Part shown: one piece after another, positions 25,961 through 38,278 of the stretch | Position numbering within the stretch: position 1 is the stretch's first letter | Layout of the letters: each line of letters begins with the position of its first letter | Source of the DNA: Formicarius rufipectus | Taxonomy: Eukaryota; Chordata; Aves; Passeriformes; Formicariidae | Direction: 5' to 3' | DNA length: 64,000 bases | Assembly (NCBI GenBank): GCA_013399695.1 | Contig: VXAU01004729.1 | Location: 336,704 to 400,703 of the forward strand | The notes under the pieces: generated by a model | The model's input: the letters and a program-made list of their open reading frames with translations, nothing else | Database searches by the model: none | Told to the model about the DNA's origin: nothing | Translations under genes and position numbers: made by a program

Positions 25961-28179
25961 CATACTTGAATACTAACCAAAAGAGCAACATTTTAGAGAA
26001 TATCTGCTCAGTATAACCTGAATTGTAAAAAGAGTTTTGAAATTGTTTAAGTGTCAATCTTCACATTACAGCCTGCAGTATTATTACTATGCAAAAGTCC
26101 AGAAAAAAACACTTCAGACCTATTTGTAATATATCAATGAACAATCTTTTATGTTCCATTTGTAGTTTGATGATTTTTTTTAATGCAGCAGAGTAGAAAG
26201 GGGAAATCTGCTTCATGATTTTTATTTTACTGGAGGTTTGGGACTCTAATTCAAAGGAAATTAAGTGCAAAGACTATATTAAAATATGGCTAAGCGCTTC
26301 TTCACTTTATCAAAAGACAGAAAACAAAGACAAGATTTTTATTTCATGTATACTGTGTCCAGTTCATAGGCTCAATCCTGCATACTTACTAACTGCTTTA
26401 AGACCCCTTCCTTCCCAAAGTGCAGTGGGAAAGGTCAACCAAATCAAAAGCCATGCCTCTGAGTGGATTCTGGTTTTGTCAAGTAAAAGAAATACAAATA
26501 TGCAGAGATGAATTTTGTACTTTAGAGGTCTCATATTATTTGTTGAGCAGCTACAATAAAAGCATAAAACATGACATTTTTCCTGAATAGAAAATAATTT
26601 TAAATATCCTAGTTTTAAGCAATTTGAGTTGTAAACACACACATCTTGCTGATTTTCTCATCCTAGATATACATTTTATTATCCTAAAGAGTGATGAAAA
26701 GGTCTAATGAAACCCTTTCTTTCAACCTATTTGCTGGCTGTGTATCTCAGAACACCACAAAGAAGAGACTATAGGTTGTAATGGGTCATTATGGATCTCA
26801 TTCCACTTCAGTTTTAAATTAGGGCTCTGCAATATAATCACTCTTGATTTTCCTACATACTCTCTAGCCAGTTCCCTAACTTACCAAAGAGGAATACTGT
26901 TGGAATGCATACACATATACACACAATGATACAAAATTTTACAAAGCACCATCATCATCTTTCTACAACTACTAGATTTGTTCAAGAACAGGAAAATGAA
27001 AGATAAATCATATGTATTCTGTGTATAGACAATAACAGAGACATTTTTGAAATCAAAATAACTGGGTCACTTTTTCCCAAGAGAAAGTGAAATTAGAAGA
27101 GAGATTAAACATACAATACCAACACAAAATGATTCCATAATACTATTGGAACAATACTGTGTCAAGTATGGTAAAACAGTCGCTATGTTGAGCACTGTAG
27201 TTTGCTGTTGATTTTAGAAGTGAACATGAACATCTTCACTTTTTCAGAATTCAAGTTTTACTTCTTTTCCATCAACCACAGCAACAAATCCTTTCAAGAA
27301 CACAAGGTAGCTTAGGAATGACTAAAATGTTGCAGGGACAGACAAACTACAGCAGTCATAAGAGGTGGTCTAACCTAGCCTTCCTCAGGATGAAGACTTA
27401 ACATGACCTCCAACATGGTATAATGTAGTGCATTCTGAGATGGAAAAAGCTGCTCCACAAAAATATCATATTTAGAAGGACAAGAAAATTTGTCATTGTC
27501 TACTGAATGGCTCAAATATATTAATTGTGTAAGATATTTTCCTATTCACCCCTGGCACAAGTACAGAGGGTATGGGACATTAACATTTCTATGAGTGGTG
27601 GAACATCCTGAATCAGTCTAAATTTCAGCTACAACATGGCACCCCTTGGCGATGTTCATTTTACTTCTGTCTCCATCATTTTCACAATTTGATCCATATA
27701 GCAGAGAAATGATTGCTAAGACACTGTGCATTTCAAAAGATATGGAAGGACAGTAAATAAAGCAAATTCTGATTTATATGCAAAATCAATTTTTCATTAT
27801 GCCTTTTATTGTATTTAAAAGCTAATAATGGAAACCATTTGCCAAATGCATTTAGTCTCTGACAGAGGGACACATATGTGATCTTCTAATTTACAGCTTG
27901 CACGTACAGATGTTCACACATAGTAAAAGGATTCTTAATAGCATTTTAAAATTAAACATGTGTTGATAATAGGTGTTGCAAACCCAAAAAACACAGTAAC
28001 TAAACTGATATACGTCTTCATGCCTCACCATGCCTCATGCTCTAACAACATTTTTATAACAGATCAAAAAAAGAAAAAAAACACTTCAGTTGCATGTACA
28101 CAAAATAAATGTTATTAAAAAAAGACTGAATGAAAACTTTCATTAATTTTTCTGCCTATGATCTAATTCCAAGTTGAAA

Positions 28180-28640
28180 CATTTAGCATGCTACTTGGTT
28201 TATTTAGCCGAAAGCAGAACCACAGTTTGTTCACAGACGTTGCTTGCTGTCTGCATTTTTATCCCTTTGCAGAACTTTGAACCCCATCCAGCTTTGACAC
28301 ACTGCCTCTTCATTTAATAACTATCAAGTTTCCCCTTGTCTCCTGTCTACTTTTCTTTGAGGCAATTGCGCACTCAGCACCCTGAGATAATAACACACAT
28401 CTATAAGATAAAAGCAATGGCATTAATGTAATTGTCTGCCTTTCTCTCTTTAGCCTAATCTTTTTTTTCCTTCAGTTTTGACTGCCTCTGTGACACCTGT
28501 TTTTGTCTCCTCTGATCCTACGACAGGTTTTCCGCTGACAAGGTTTTTGCCTGACAGAGATTCTGCCAGACAAGAACATAATAAAATATGAAGAACTGCT
28601 TGTCAGAGTTTCTGCCAATGCTTACATGAAATGGGGGTAA
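28180..28640. other. Candidate conserved non-coding element in BNC2 intron
   Basis: This is unique sequence with several CpGs, a homeodomain-like ggcattaatgtaattg segment, and an imperfect internal direct repeat (28549-28568 and 28598-28617, 17 of 20 bases identical). No frame of note runs through it. Confidence 0.3.
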
Positions 28641-30109
28641 AAAAAAGTCCTGACTTTTTTTTTTTTTTTTCTTTAAAAGGGGCCCTTTGCTGGTTGTTTT
28701 TGGCCTGTCAGGAAAACAGCCTCCTTGGCCAATTCCTGCAAGCCAAACAGGTGTTTTCCTTTATGTTTTCTTTCTATACAAACTCCTTTTGCTTTGATAG
28801 TGGAAAATAGGAACAAAAGAATATTCAAAATGCTTTCTCCTAAAAATTAAGGTTAGGCCTAACTTTACACAGTGGAACCTCGAGAGCATGTCTTTGACTC
28901 AGAAATAGCCCACTAAATTAATTATGAAAATAAAATGGCTTTTTCTCTTACTTTCTTGTCCACAACTGATATGTTCAAAGGAACAAGCTGTAAAGGACCT
29001 TTATCCCAAGTTCTCAGAAAAATATCTAGGCTAATAGAAACCTCCTCTATAGGCATATTGGAGGAAGAAAGACACCTGACTGTGGGGACCAGGGTAGGGA
29101 AGAGACGACAGAGTCCCTTCTGTGGGATTTGAACCTTGTGGTCTCCTCTGTCAGTGTGTGCATTTATGCCTATATAAAAGAGGACTTCAGCATGATTATC
29201 CTGATGAAGAAAAACATGTAGATTAATCATGCAAGCATCCCAACACATAGCTGCTTTTGTATGTGTTGGTATCCACTGTCACCTCTACTATAGAAAGCAA
29301 GTATGTATCAGTTCATGGTGTCACAGTTCTTAGCACTCTAACTGGTCTCCATTGTGCCAACAAGCCTCTCTAGAGATTTCCACCCTAGATTCTGAGTCCA
29401 TGGGTCCAGAACCCCTTCTAAAACTCAACCCTGGACCTTCACTTCCTACCTCAGTTACACAGTAGGTGTGGCTGGGTGGAGTGCTATCTTCTACATTACA
29501 CGCAGAAGCTAATTACATCCTGGTCGTCAGTCTCATCTCTAGCCCCAGCTTCTTTTATTCCTGATTGAAGCTCCTGGATGGACCCTTGACTGGACCATAC
29601 TCCCTTGCCATGGTTGAGCTTGTCAATGGACATAGTTACCAGCATCTGGTTCAGTCTACCATGGTCAGACTACAAGGATCTGTGCTCATGGTGTAGGCAT
29701 GGTCAGTGCACTTGTTGCCTTTGACTCTTGGCTCAGACTTTTTTGTTGGGAAGGTGCACTATTGCTGTTCCTTTGCACATAGATTAACAATGTCTTTGTT
29801 GAAACCTACAATCAACAGTGGAAGCTGCTAAATAATCTCTTTATGTTACCTTGACTAGTCACTCATCTTTGAATTTCTGTTCTCTTGTTACCAAAGGTAA
29901 ATGCCCCCTTCCTATCAGACACTGACATTTTCTTAAAACTGTTCTCTCCCCTAATGATGACGAGATAGGATTTGATATGTATCTTAATGGTACTAAGACC
30001 ATCTGGTTGACATACTACATAGAGTGAGAAATAAGCACTTTTGGGAGTCCTGGATTATGGACTAGATTTGGAGGACTTCCATCTTATTCCTAATGCTTCT
30101 CAATTCCAT

Positions 30110-30480
30110 TAACTGTGATTCACAGATTCACAGAAATTCTAGGTTGGGAAGGACTTCTGCAAATTATACAGTGCAGCCTTCTAATGAAAGCAGGGCCTTT
30201 GGATTAGGTTATTTTTCATCCTGCCGAGATGTGTTTTTGATATTCAAAAGAGGGAAACTCCACTACTTCTCCAGGCAACCTATTCCATCTTTTATGCATC
30301 CTTGAAAACTGTAATGAAAATGCAACAGGCATTGCGTACCTGTTAACATCATTCTGTTTGGATGGAGTACTGTGTTGCAGATAAATTTCACAAAGGCACA
30401 AAAAGATCATAGTGGTGTTTCTTTGGTTCAAGCCTACAAAACGCTCTCTCACATATGCTAAACCACCTCAGTTTTTCCAG
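30110..30480 (-). mobile_element. CR1 LINE 3'-end fragment, diverged
   Basis: It starts with cacagattcacagaaattct and ggttgggaaggacttctgca, the inverted CR1 3' end, and carries ccaggcaacctattcc (the complement of the CR1 'ggaacaggttgcctgg' phrase). The further part, with tttcttggttcaagcc and ctcagtttttccagg, fits the region just 3' of the CR1 reverse transcriptase but is heavily mutated. A minus-strand 78-codon frame here contains RMHKRWNRLPGEVVEFPS, which matches the CR1 '...WNRLPREVVESPS...' C-terminus and confirms the identity and orientation. Confidence 0.9.
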
Positions 30481-32023
30481 GAAAATGTGCAGTCTTAAAG
30501 GTGCTGACCACTGAAGATGTTCAGACCCTGTGAAAATTGGTGCATGAAAGTTCTACCATTCATAAACATCAATCTTTCCCATCCCAATTCATGTACTGTG
30601 ACAATTTCACAAACCTCCTATTAAATATACTTCAGAAAACTTGACTGTAATTAATTAGAATACAATTAGAGAAGTCTCTGAAACTCATGTTATACAATTC
30701 CTGTATTATCTTTTCTCTGATATCCAGATGAAAACAGGATAATAAAAGGACACTATTGTCTGCTAAATTAATCTGGGGCTAGTTTCCTCATAATGTTATA
30801 GCTCAAATTGAAATTCCTCCTAGTAAGCTAAAAAAAAAAAAAAAAAGAAAAAAAGGAAGCAGGTTTTTTCATTCAATTTCACGTTTGCAAAACAGAAAGC
30901 TGAGGTAAAGTTACCCATGGTATTGTTACTTTGAAAATCTGAAAGCAGTATGAATTCTTTATTCTTGCTGTAAAATCTCATTTTAACCTTCTAAAACGAT
31001 ATGAAATGTAGTGTTTTGTTTCATTTAGAGCTTTCATTTTGTGTTCTGCTTAACCTAGTGAACTCTAGTTAATTAACATGTTCCTATAAACAATTAAGCT
31101 TCTTTTAGGATTGTTAAGAAGATATTAAAATTTATGATGTAATAAAGTGCAATAAAATGATGAAGTGGTTAGCACATCACAGCAATTCATGTGCAGCAGC
31201 ATAGACGTTAAGAGACAAGCATACAGGTACAGACACTCAAACATCCTGGAGTGAACGCATATCACAGAAATCTACCACAGCTTCCTCACAAATCTGATGG
31301 TGATTTGCACTCCCAGGTCCCACAGAATTTATCCTGATCATCTGGAAAACGAAGCGTGAACACCAGACATTCTTTTGCTCCCATCTGAAGCTAAGCTGTT
31401 GTGAACTTCCTATCACCACTGTTAAGGGGGTGAGATCATGGGTTTCACCAACTACCTTTCCAAAACACAACCTCCACTGTGACTGGAAAGCAAAATTCCA
31501 AGCATGAATTTAAAGTTATTGTTTTGATTACCTTTGCTTCATCTTGCACATTGCAAGACTGTTTGTTTCCTTACCGGATTCCCTCCTTAAGAAAAAAGGG
31601 TAAGATATCATTATCCAAGTCATCTCCTAGAATTTTATCCTACTGTATTGGGTGTACTAAATGAGATTAAGCCTTCACTGTAAAATATATATCTATTTTT
31701 TTATATATATATAAATTCAATAACGATGGGCACCAAAATAACAACAACTTGGACTTCTGAAATACGTTTAGTCTAAACCTCTGTGGGCATTTTATAGCTA
31801 ATTAACAGTGATCATAGTTTAAAAAGTGTATTTCAGAGTTGCCAATGAGTATCTGATAGTATTAATGCCGATTCTGTGAGACTGTTCAAAATAGATTGGG
31901 TTTCACTTTGAGATGTGAATTTAATACAACCCAGAAGAAAGGGACACTATGCTTCAGAATGGGTCATGGTCTGTTTAGGACTTACTAGGCATTGTAGTGG
32001 TCCTTAGTTGAACACTTAATGTC

Positions 32024-32049
32024 TGGTCAGGTGTAATCTCACCTGACCA
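32024..32049 (+). repeat. Hairpin: 10-bp perfect stem, 6-nt loop
   Basis: TGGTCAGGTG and CACCTGACCA pair exactly around the loop taatct. No U-run follows and no longer precursor-like stem is visible, so this does not look like a microRNA. Confidence 0.85.
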
Positions 32050-33160
32050 TGTCTGAAGAACATTGGCATATTCAAATCTATATTTCAAATATTCGAACTG
32101 CTAGCCAATAAAGTTGAGGAGAGAGGAAAAGGTCTAACCTCTTCCTGAGTTAACATGTTCTGTCAGTGGCCGAGAAGAAGAGCAAAAATATTTTAATCTG
32201 ACTGGATCCCCAGGGAAATCCAAGGAGGTGTGAGTGTGAACGTATATAAATTAAAGCCTTCAGGGAAAATGACACTTGAGGAAGTCAAATTTGCATGAGG
32301 GTTAAACCCTTGACCGTATGGTTACATAAGTATCAGTTGACTACAACAATGAAAAAGGAAGGTTTCTTATTTAATCCTACTGAGCATTATTCCTTTTCTG
32401 TCACTGCAGTCTCATAAACCTCTGAAACAATATTATTTGTCTTAGGTGCCCTAATACCTGGATTTACTTTCATCTCAGCATGTCCTGCATTAAGAGTCAT
32501 ACCAGAGTAACCCAAAGCAACACTACATTATGTCATTCCTATGAACGTGTCAGGCTTTAAAACCAGATATTGGGTCAGAGTACCCATAAGAAAACAGAGT
32601 GCATTTTCTCTGTGCTGCATTGGCTGCTTTGGGAAATCCTGCTAAATGGAAGCAAAAAGGAATGGCATAAGCAGAAGTTGGGGGGCACTTAAAAAAGTGT
32701 TTACCAGTAATGAATGTTAATCTTATAAGGTTCCTGAAAGCAACTGAGTAATGAAAAATATGTCTCAGCCTTCAGGGACAAAAGAAAGTTGTAACAGACG
32801 GATTAAAAAGATTTTGTCCATAACAGACAGGAAAAACCAGTCTAGATCTAAAACAATATTATTCTAAAAGTCATGATAAGCTAGCTTTTGTTATCAATAA
32901 ACTGTTGAGAATTACTTCACTAAAAATATCTACATAACTAAAAATAAAGAAGAAATCATGTTCTCATGATGTTCTCAAGTAATTTAAAAGCATTTCAAAT
33001 AATAAAATAAATTGGATAGAAGGAAACAAGCATGTTTGATATCATAAATTGTGATTATTTTTATATCTGATGGAACAATACAAAAATAACCTCATTATTT
33101 TACCAGTTAATTATAATCATAGGATTATGTTTCTCTCCCCTTTTTTTAAATTTTTCTTTC

Positions 33161-33300
33161 TGTTTGTTTGGGGTTTTTTTGGGTTTTTTTTGTTTGTTTT
33201 TGTTTTGTTTTGTTTTGTTTTGTTTTGTTTTGTTTTGTTTTTGTTTTGTTTGTTTTGGGTTTTGTTTTTTGTTTTTTGTTTTTTTGTTTTTTTCTTTTTT
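33161..33300. repeat. (TTTTG)n-type simple repeat, 140 bp
   Basis: T-rich tract with tandem tgttt and ttttg units, at least seven of them in perfect register in the middle. It gives rise to spurious Phe/Cys-rich open frames. It lies about 235 bp from the SINE but is separated from it by unique DNA. Confidence 0.95.
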
Positions 33301-33701
33301 AAATTTACTCTCTACTTATAAATCTCCCTTTTTAAGTAAAGAACAACATGAAAATTTTGCCAGCTTTTAGAGAAGACTCTAAGACTGTTTTGTTTTATTT
33401 TGTTAGGGATTAACTTTGACTTTGCAAACCTGAATTTCCTTCACTTACCAGCTTTGGACTGAGATAAACAATGGAACCCAGTTAAATTTTATTTCAGCAT
33501 AGCACTCATCTTCATTTCTGCCTCATCCCCATGCTGTTGTTGTTGTTGGCTAGACTTCGCGAACGAAGATTTTTGGGATAAGCCTGGTCAATGGATTTTT
33601 TAGGTGAGGCACAGTGTGTGCGGAACTGGCCCCACTCCCTTTACTCCTGAGGTTCATTTTGCCACGGCCAAGCAGCTCGGATGGCAACAGTGAGTTCCTC
33701 G

Positions 33702-33712
33702 GGATTCGAACC
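33702..33712 (-). promoter_or_regulatory. RNA polymerase III B box of the SINE
   Basis: GGTTCGAATCC on the minus strand is an exact match to the consensus B box GGTTCRANNCC. It lies 43 bp downstream of the A box, a spacing workable for TFIIIC. Confidence 0.85.
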
Positions 33713-33744
33713 GGCGTCCTCAGAGGAAGAGGCGGCGACTTACA

Positions 33745-33755
33745 CCACTTGGCCA
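33745..33755 (-). promoter_or_regulatory. RNA polymerase III A box of the SINE
   Basis: TGGCCAAGTGG on the minus strand fits the A box consensus TRGYNNANNNG and sits about 10 bp from the 5' end of the element, as expected for a tRNA-type internal promoter. Confidence 0.8.
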
Positions 33756-36455
33756 ACGCCCGCCACCATGCAGCTCACATTTAAAATCTAAAACTTCTTC
33801 ATGGACCAAGTCCTTTCAGAAACTTCAAGGTAAGGGACAGAGATACAACCTCTAAAATTTTCACAGCAACTTTCTGTTTCACTTCTTTACTTATTTCTAC
33901 CTGTGCTTCCTTTCTTTTGTTCTCAATTCGTGTTTCTTTTCCCTGACAACTTCATGACCTGCCATGTGGAAATTCTGAAAACTCAACCATTCTGAATGAA
34001 GAAGTCACAGTCATGTCAAATATCTGACTTTATGACACTCCATGTTTTAGTGGAGGTTGCTGTTTTCATACTCAGTTTCATTTACAGCAAGGTAGCACAT
34101 GCATTATATAAATACTAGCAGCAGAAAGCTTCCTTCACAAGACAAAACTAACTCACTTGGCAAGTCTCTGAGGTTTGGTATGCACTGTATGGCAGATTTA
34201 ACTCTGAAAAAAAAAACAAAAGAAAGTAATAGATGTTCCCCATGTGACAAAATCTACTAGTTCATGCCTTTTTCATTAAAACTGAAAGGAATTCAATCTC
34301 AGAGTTACTAGAATGAAGGCCTGGTCCAGTCTTGGATGGGTCTGTATGTGGCCTCCTCATACCTCAGATAGGTACTAAAGCTTACTTGAATAAATTGCCC
34401 AGCCCTGAGGTGTCCTGATTGGCATGGTGCAGACGAAAAGACATCAAAGACACCTAAAGGACTAAGGAGCAGCTTTCCCTGGTAGGGGCTGGATGGGAAA
34501 AGAAGGGAGACAGCAGAACATTCACAGGATACTTAATTTCCTAGGGTAGACAGAACAGTGTGAAATTCAGTTAGTCCAGATGCACACAGTATACCAAAGC
34601 TATTTGAAAAATATGCTGTTGCCATCTGAGTTTTACCAGTAATCCTTTACAGGATAAGATAAAACTGGTATTTCTAGTTTTCTGACTTCGAAACAAGGTG
34701 ACGTTGATTTCAGACAAATTTAGTAATATTATTATACAGTGGGAATTGGTTGGTTTTGGTTTTGGCTTTGTTTTTTTAGTGGGGATACTGAAACGAAAAT
34801 AAGTAGAATGAATGTCAGAAGTAATAGTTTTAATCTAGTGTGACCTATGCAGCCTTGGAATATCTTTTCAGAGCAAAACAGTTACAAGAGGGTAAATTGT
34901 ATTTCCCATTGATACTGCATTTGGTCTTTTGATTGGTTGGATGAGAATGGATTTGGTAGCAGTGTGCTAGGTAGTTGTTATTCTGATATCAGTGACATGC
35001 ATACAAGGTAAAAGGCAGAGTCAATGAAATCAACACCTTTTTACTGCAGACTTAATTTTTTTCCTCATAGGTTAAGATACTACTGCTAGAGGAAGATTAT
35101 GGCAAATAAAAAAATGTTTGTTTGTTTGTTTTTAAAAAAAGTTTCTTTTCATTATTGCTGGTAAAGATTGAGTAGGTGATTTTTGTGTTAAAGCTAGCAA
35201 AATGTCATTACTATCTTCATAGTATAGGTATGTTACTTTTAACATAAGAAAAAACAGCAGGAGAAGAAATCAAGCACTCAAAGTATTATTTGTTGTAGTC
35301 ATCTTATTTAAAACATACAAGATATCAAATTGCTTGGGTTAAAATTAATTCTCTTTAAAAACCTGACTATCAAGATTTTAATAAGATTTTATTTTTCACC
35401 ATATGAACTATAAAAAGTATCTAAATTTTTTTTTTTTTTTTTTTAAAGGAACAACATCTACCTTATCTGTTTGCCTGCATGAAGCCCAAGAAGTACTTGA
35501 TAATGCTGCTATGTTCTGTGAAGCTTTTGACTTTGGCCTTAAAAACATTAATAGTAGGATTACCACTGTAATACAGGACTCAAAACTGGTTAAGTTGAAC
35601 TTTTCTCAATAGAAACATTTATCTTGCCACAAAAGTACTTCTCTGATGTATCTGTTCATATATTTACAGTCCTGCTTTTGGCAACTCCACACAGATGAAT
35701 GTGAACTTGTATGAAACTTTTCTTTTCAAGATGTGTACAGCTTACTTCAGACAAGCAAGGGAAAACATGACAAAGACAATGGACACGGAAAAAAAAATGA
35801 GCAAGAAGATGCTACATGCAGTAATACAGTGGTAAATCTTTGCCCTTTGCCCTTTCCTTCTCACTCCAAGAATTTCAATATTTTAAATCACAGCTATTAA
35901 CATGAATTAACTCTGCATAGATTAGTCAAGGAGAAGACTGCCATTCCAAGCAATTCTTTTGATCTATTCACTTACTTATGATTCTGGGTTATCAGAACTG
36001 AATAAGCACAGTACTTCCTGTTGGAAACACCTATTCTTTGATAATTACATTCAGTAAAGCAGTACATCATGTGTCAAGGAATTGAGTTGAAATTCATTAA
36101 TAAAAATCAGAAGGAAACCCTTCAATTAAAGCAGCAGGAAATACTATTTGCATTCAAGGAAGAACTTCTGAAAGTATCATGCTAACGGTTTAAAGAAAAT
36201 TATTTCTGAACAGCAACCAAATTCAGTCATTTTGAAATCCAGTCACTACCTGTGCAATGAACTGATCCATCTCCTCAACACTGCCCTCAAAACCTTCAAA
36301 AGCAGCTAAGATCAAGAACTGAAGCAGATGTATCATTGTCTCCATGAAGTAACTTATAAGTCCATGCTTCACATATATGGAACATATATCTGACTTATCT
36401 CATTGTGCCACAAAATGTAAATAATCCAGATGAATGTACAAAAAGTCCAATAATT

Positions 36456-36477
36456 AAAAAAAAAAAAAAAAAAAAAA
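36456..36477. repeat. Poly(A) run, 22 bp
   Basis: Uninterrupted A tract in unique DNA, with no retroposon visible next to it. Similar shorter A or T runs (15-19 bp) occur at 10657, 15047, 28655, 30830, 35426 and 45025. Confidence 0.95.
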
Positions 36478-38212
36478 TCTGAGCATTATGCACTTTGCAT
36501 AGTACCAAAACAAACACTTTCTAATAATACATAGATGTATTAAGTTTTCTATTTGGAATGCTACACACTCAAGTATGGGAGCTGGTCACACCACATTCAC
36601 CTTTCAACTTTCTGGACTTGTAAAACAGCAACATTTCTATTATATACACTGTGGCAATCTCAGATTACCATCATATATTCTGATTTTGAATTTCAGTCAC
36701 CTCACAGGGAAGTATTTATCAAGATAATTGGACTACACTCTTCTAAGATCTACTGGTTAAAAAATAAAATCAGGATGCCCATGTGCCAGAATCTAAGTAC
36801 TAGACTCACAATTTCTATTGCTGAACAGGAGGACACCCTGGAAAAAAAAGCTAGACAGTACTTCCCTATCTGTGGATCAGCAAAGCCTCAGATGCTGATT
36901 CTACACATAACCTGAAACATGCCTGAACTATACAAATTTTGTGAGGTTTAGCAATTCTTCCAAGAAATGTGAATCAGTCGTTATACCACGACTGAAGATA
37001 CTTTCCTAGGAAACACAGGGAATCAAAATAAGCCATATCTCTAGACAATTTAGTATATAAAACTGCAACTAGCTACCAAGTTGGTGGTGCAGTAGGCAGC
37101 CTGCAAGCATTATTATGCAGAGACATAGGACTGCATGACACTCACATACTTGCTTTCCTTTCCATTTACGTGACTGTTTTAAAAGATTCTCTGTCTGTCT
37201 GTGCTGCTGAGTTTCTCGAACATTCACATTTGCCATAAGATTGGGAATCAAGTACCATCCATCCAATGTCTCACCAAAATAATAATAAAAAAATTAATGC
37301 ATAGAACAGAAGACTCTGAATGCCTGGAAGAAGTGGGGAATGAGGACTATGCTTGCTTAGGTCCCAACAGCCTAGACCATGAGAAAAAAATTACTGCAAC
37401 AGTAATTTCTTCCATAAACATAATAATCTTTCTTTCCCATTCCTGCTCCTGGCTTTCCACTCCCTTTTCTCATTAAACTATTTTAGGTATCCTCTTTATC
37501 TGCCTTCTTATGGTGTATAAAGCATTCTCCTCTCTCACACTAGTTTAATTATGATTGCCAGGAAAAAAACGTCTACCAAGTACACAAAGTAGAAAAGGGT
37601 AAATAAAATGGAGTTTTCATGCCTTTATATAGGTTCTAGGCCTACTAATTCCTCCTTTCTTATTGAACTACTTAAAGATGAGAAGAGAGGTTCAACTAAC
37701 AGATTATATATGCACACTTTCATTGAGCCATGTAAGATACTCTCATTTTGTCCCCATGTGAGATCTGCAAGTTTGACACTGGTATGTTTGAATTTCCCCT
37801 GTGACTTATTTGTTGATGCCTCTTTGCAATACAAACTCTGCTGTGCTTTAAACTTTCTGCCTTTCTGCTAAGCCCTGCTAGAATTACACAATTTCCTGGA
37901 GGCTAGAACACTCTTTTGAGCTATACACAAGCTGCTGAACTACAGAGGTAAATAAAATTTGCAGTATTTATTAACTGTAAATAAATACAGTTATTTATTG
38001 CCAAAATAACTGACTCTTACTTTTTCATCTTAGAAATTGCTGTGAAAAAAGCAGGTGCATACATACACATATACAAGCCTAGTCTACGCACACACGCATA
38101 TGTAGGCAAATAGGTATCACTACTGTCTATATCACTCCAGTTCTTACTATTTAAAGATACTAGTAAAGATAGACAGAATAGAAAAAACAAACTCAGAATA
38201 GATGTTTCTTAC

Positions 38213-38278
38213 CATGTGCCACCCAGCCATGTTTACACTGATCACAGGTTCTCAGGTTAATCTTCCCTGGTTGAAAAC
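38213..38278 (-). CDS. BNC2: BNC2 coding exon, 3' part only (5' part lost in assembly gap)
   Basis: The 66 visible bases encode FQPGKINLRTCDQCKHGWVAH, preceded by the last two bases (GT) of what should be a Cys codon and followed by a single G. The donor is CATG|gtaaga at 38213/38212. The leftover G joins the CC opening the next exon to make GCC (Ala), giving the basonuclin sequence VAH-A-LDKL across a 17.2-kb intron. The segment carries a CxxC pair (CDQC) followed by two His, part of the Cys/His-rich N-terminal region shared by BNC1 and BNC2. NLRTCDQ fits BNC2. The exon start and its acceptor lie inside the run of Ns that begins at 38279, so the true length is unknown. In human BNC2 about 15-20 further codons with several Cys precede this point, which would fit in the gap. 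Confidence 0.93.

Larger units (their letters stand above)
33535..33765 (-). mobile_element. tRNA-derived SINE, apparently full length, CpG-rich, (AAC)n tail
   Basis: On the minus strand the element opens with a tRNA-like head. This has an A box (TGGCCAAGTGG, 33755-33745) and a B box (GGTTCGAATCC, 33712-33702), of the type seen in Leu/Ser tRNAs. A roughly 130-bp unrelated body follows, then a 14-nt hairpin near the end (33568-33555) and an (AAC)n tail (33549-33535). The flanks carry the 6-bp direct repeat CCATGC (33529-33534 and 33766-33771), consistent with a short target-site duplication. There are about 14 CpGs in 231 bp against a CpG-poor surrounding, so methylation decay is limited and the insertion is probably fairly young. 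It encodes nothing; a 68-codon minus-strand frame through it is a shadow. The family name is unknown to me. The non-poly(A) tail suggests mobilisation by an RTE- or CR1-like LINE and not by an L1. Confidence 0.85.
21029..38212 (-). other. BNC2: Complete BNC2 intron between the two visible exons (17,184 bp)
   Basis: The intron is bounded by gtaaga at its 5' end (38212) and ttttctttcag at its 3' end (21029). It is phase 1. It contains three antisense-to-plus CR1 copies (21154-22215, 25715-25960, 30110-30480), a CpG-rich tRNA-derived SINE (33535-33765), a TTTTG-type simple repeat (33161-33300), several homopolymer runs and a 26-bp tandem duplication (23905-23956). 28180-28640 looks unique and is a candidate conserved element. 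29250-29760 is mildly GC-richer with no recognisable content. The rest (22250-25700, 26000-28100, 30500-33100, 33800-38200) is AT-rich sequence in which I see no gene. All open frames here are short and lack recognisable domains. Confidence 0.9.

Noticed and set aside
31237..31470. 77-codon minus-strand frame with a few CpGs
   Set aside because: No recognisable family and no supporting signals. It could be an old repeat, but I cannot show it.
33068..33370. Phe/Cys-rich frames in the TTTTG tract as a membrane protein
   Set aside because: They are translations of a simple repeat.
33550..33756. Minus-strand 68-codon frame
   Set aside because: It lies wholly inside the tRNA-derived SINE, including its pol III boxes; SINEs do not encode protein.
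33702..33765. Possible functional tRNA gene (B box GGTTCGAATCC)
   Set aside because: The T stem has mismatches and no proper acceptor stem closes. It is the degenerate head of a SINE, not a tRNA.
36553..36915. 120-codon plus-strand frame
   Set aside because: No domain, signal peptide or recognisable similarity; AT-rich intronic DNA with no splice or promoter context. Chance is the better explanation.
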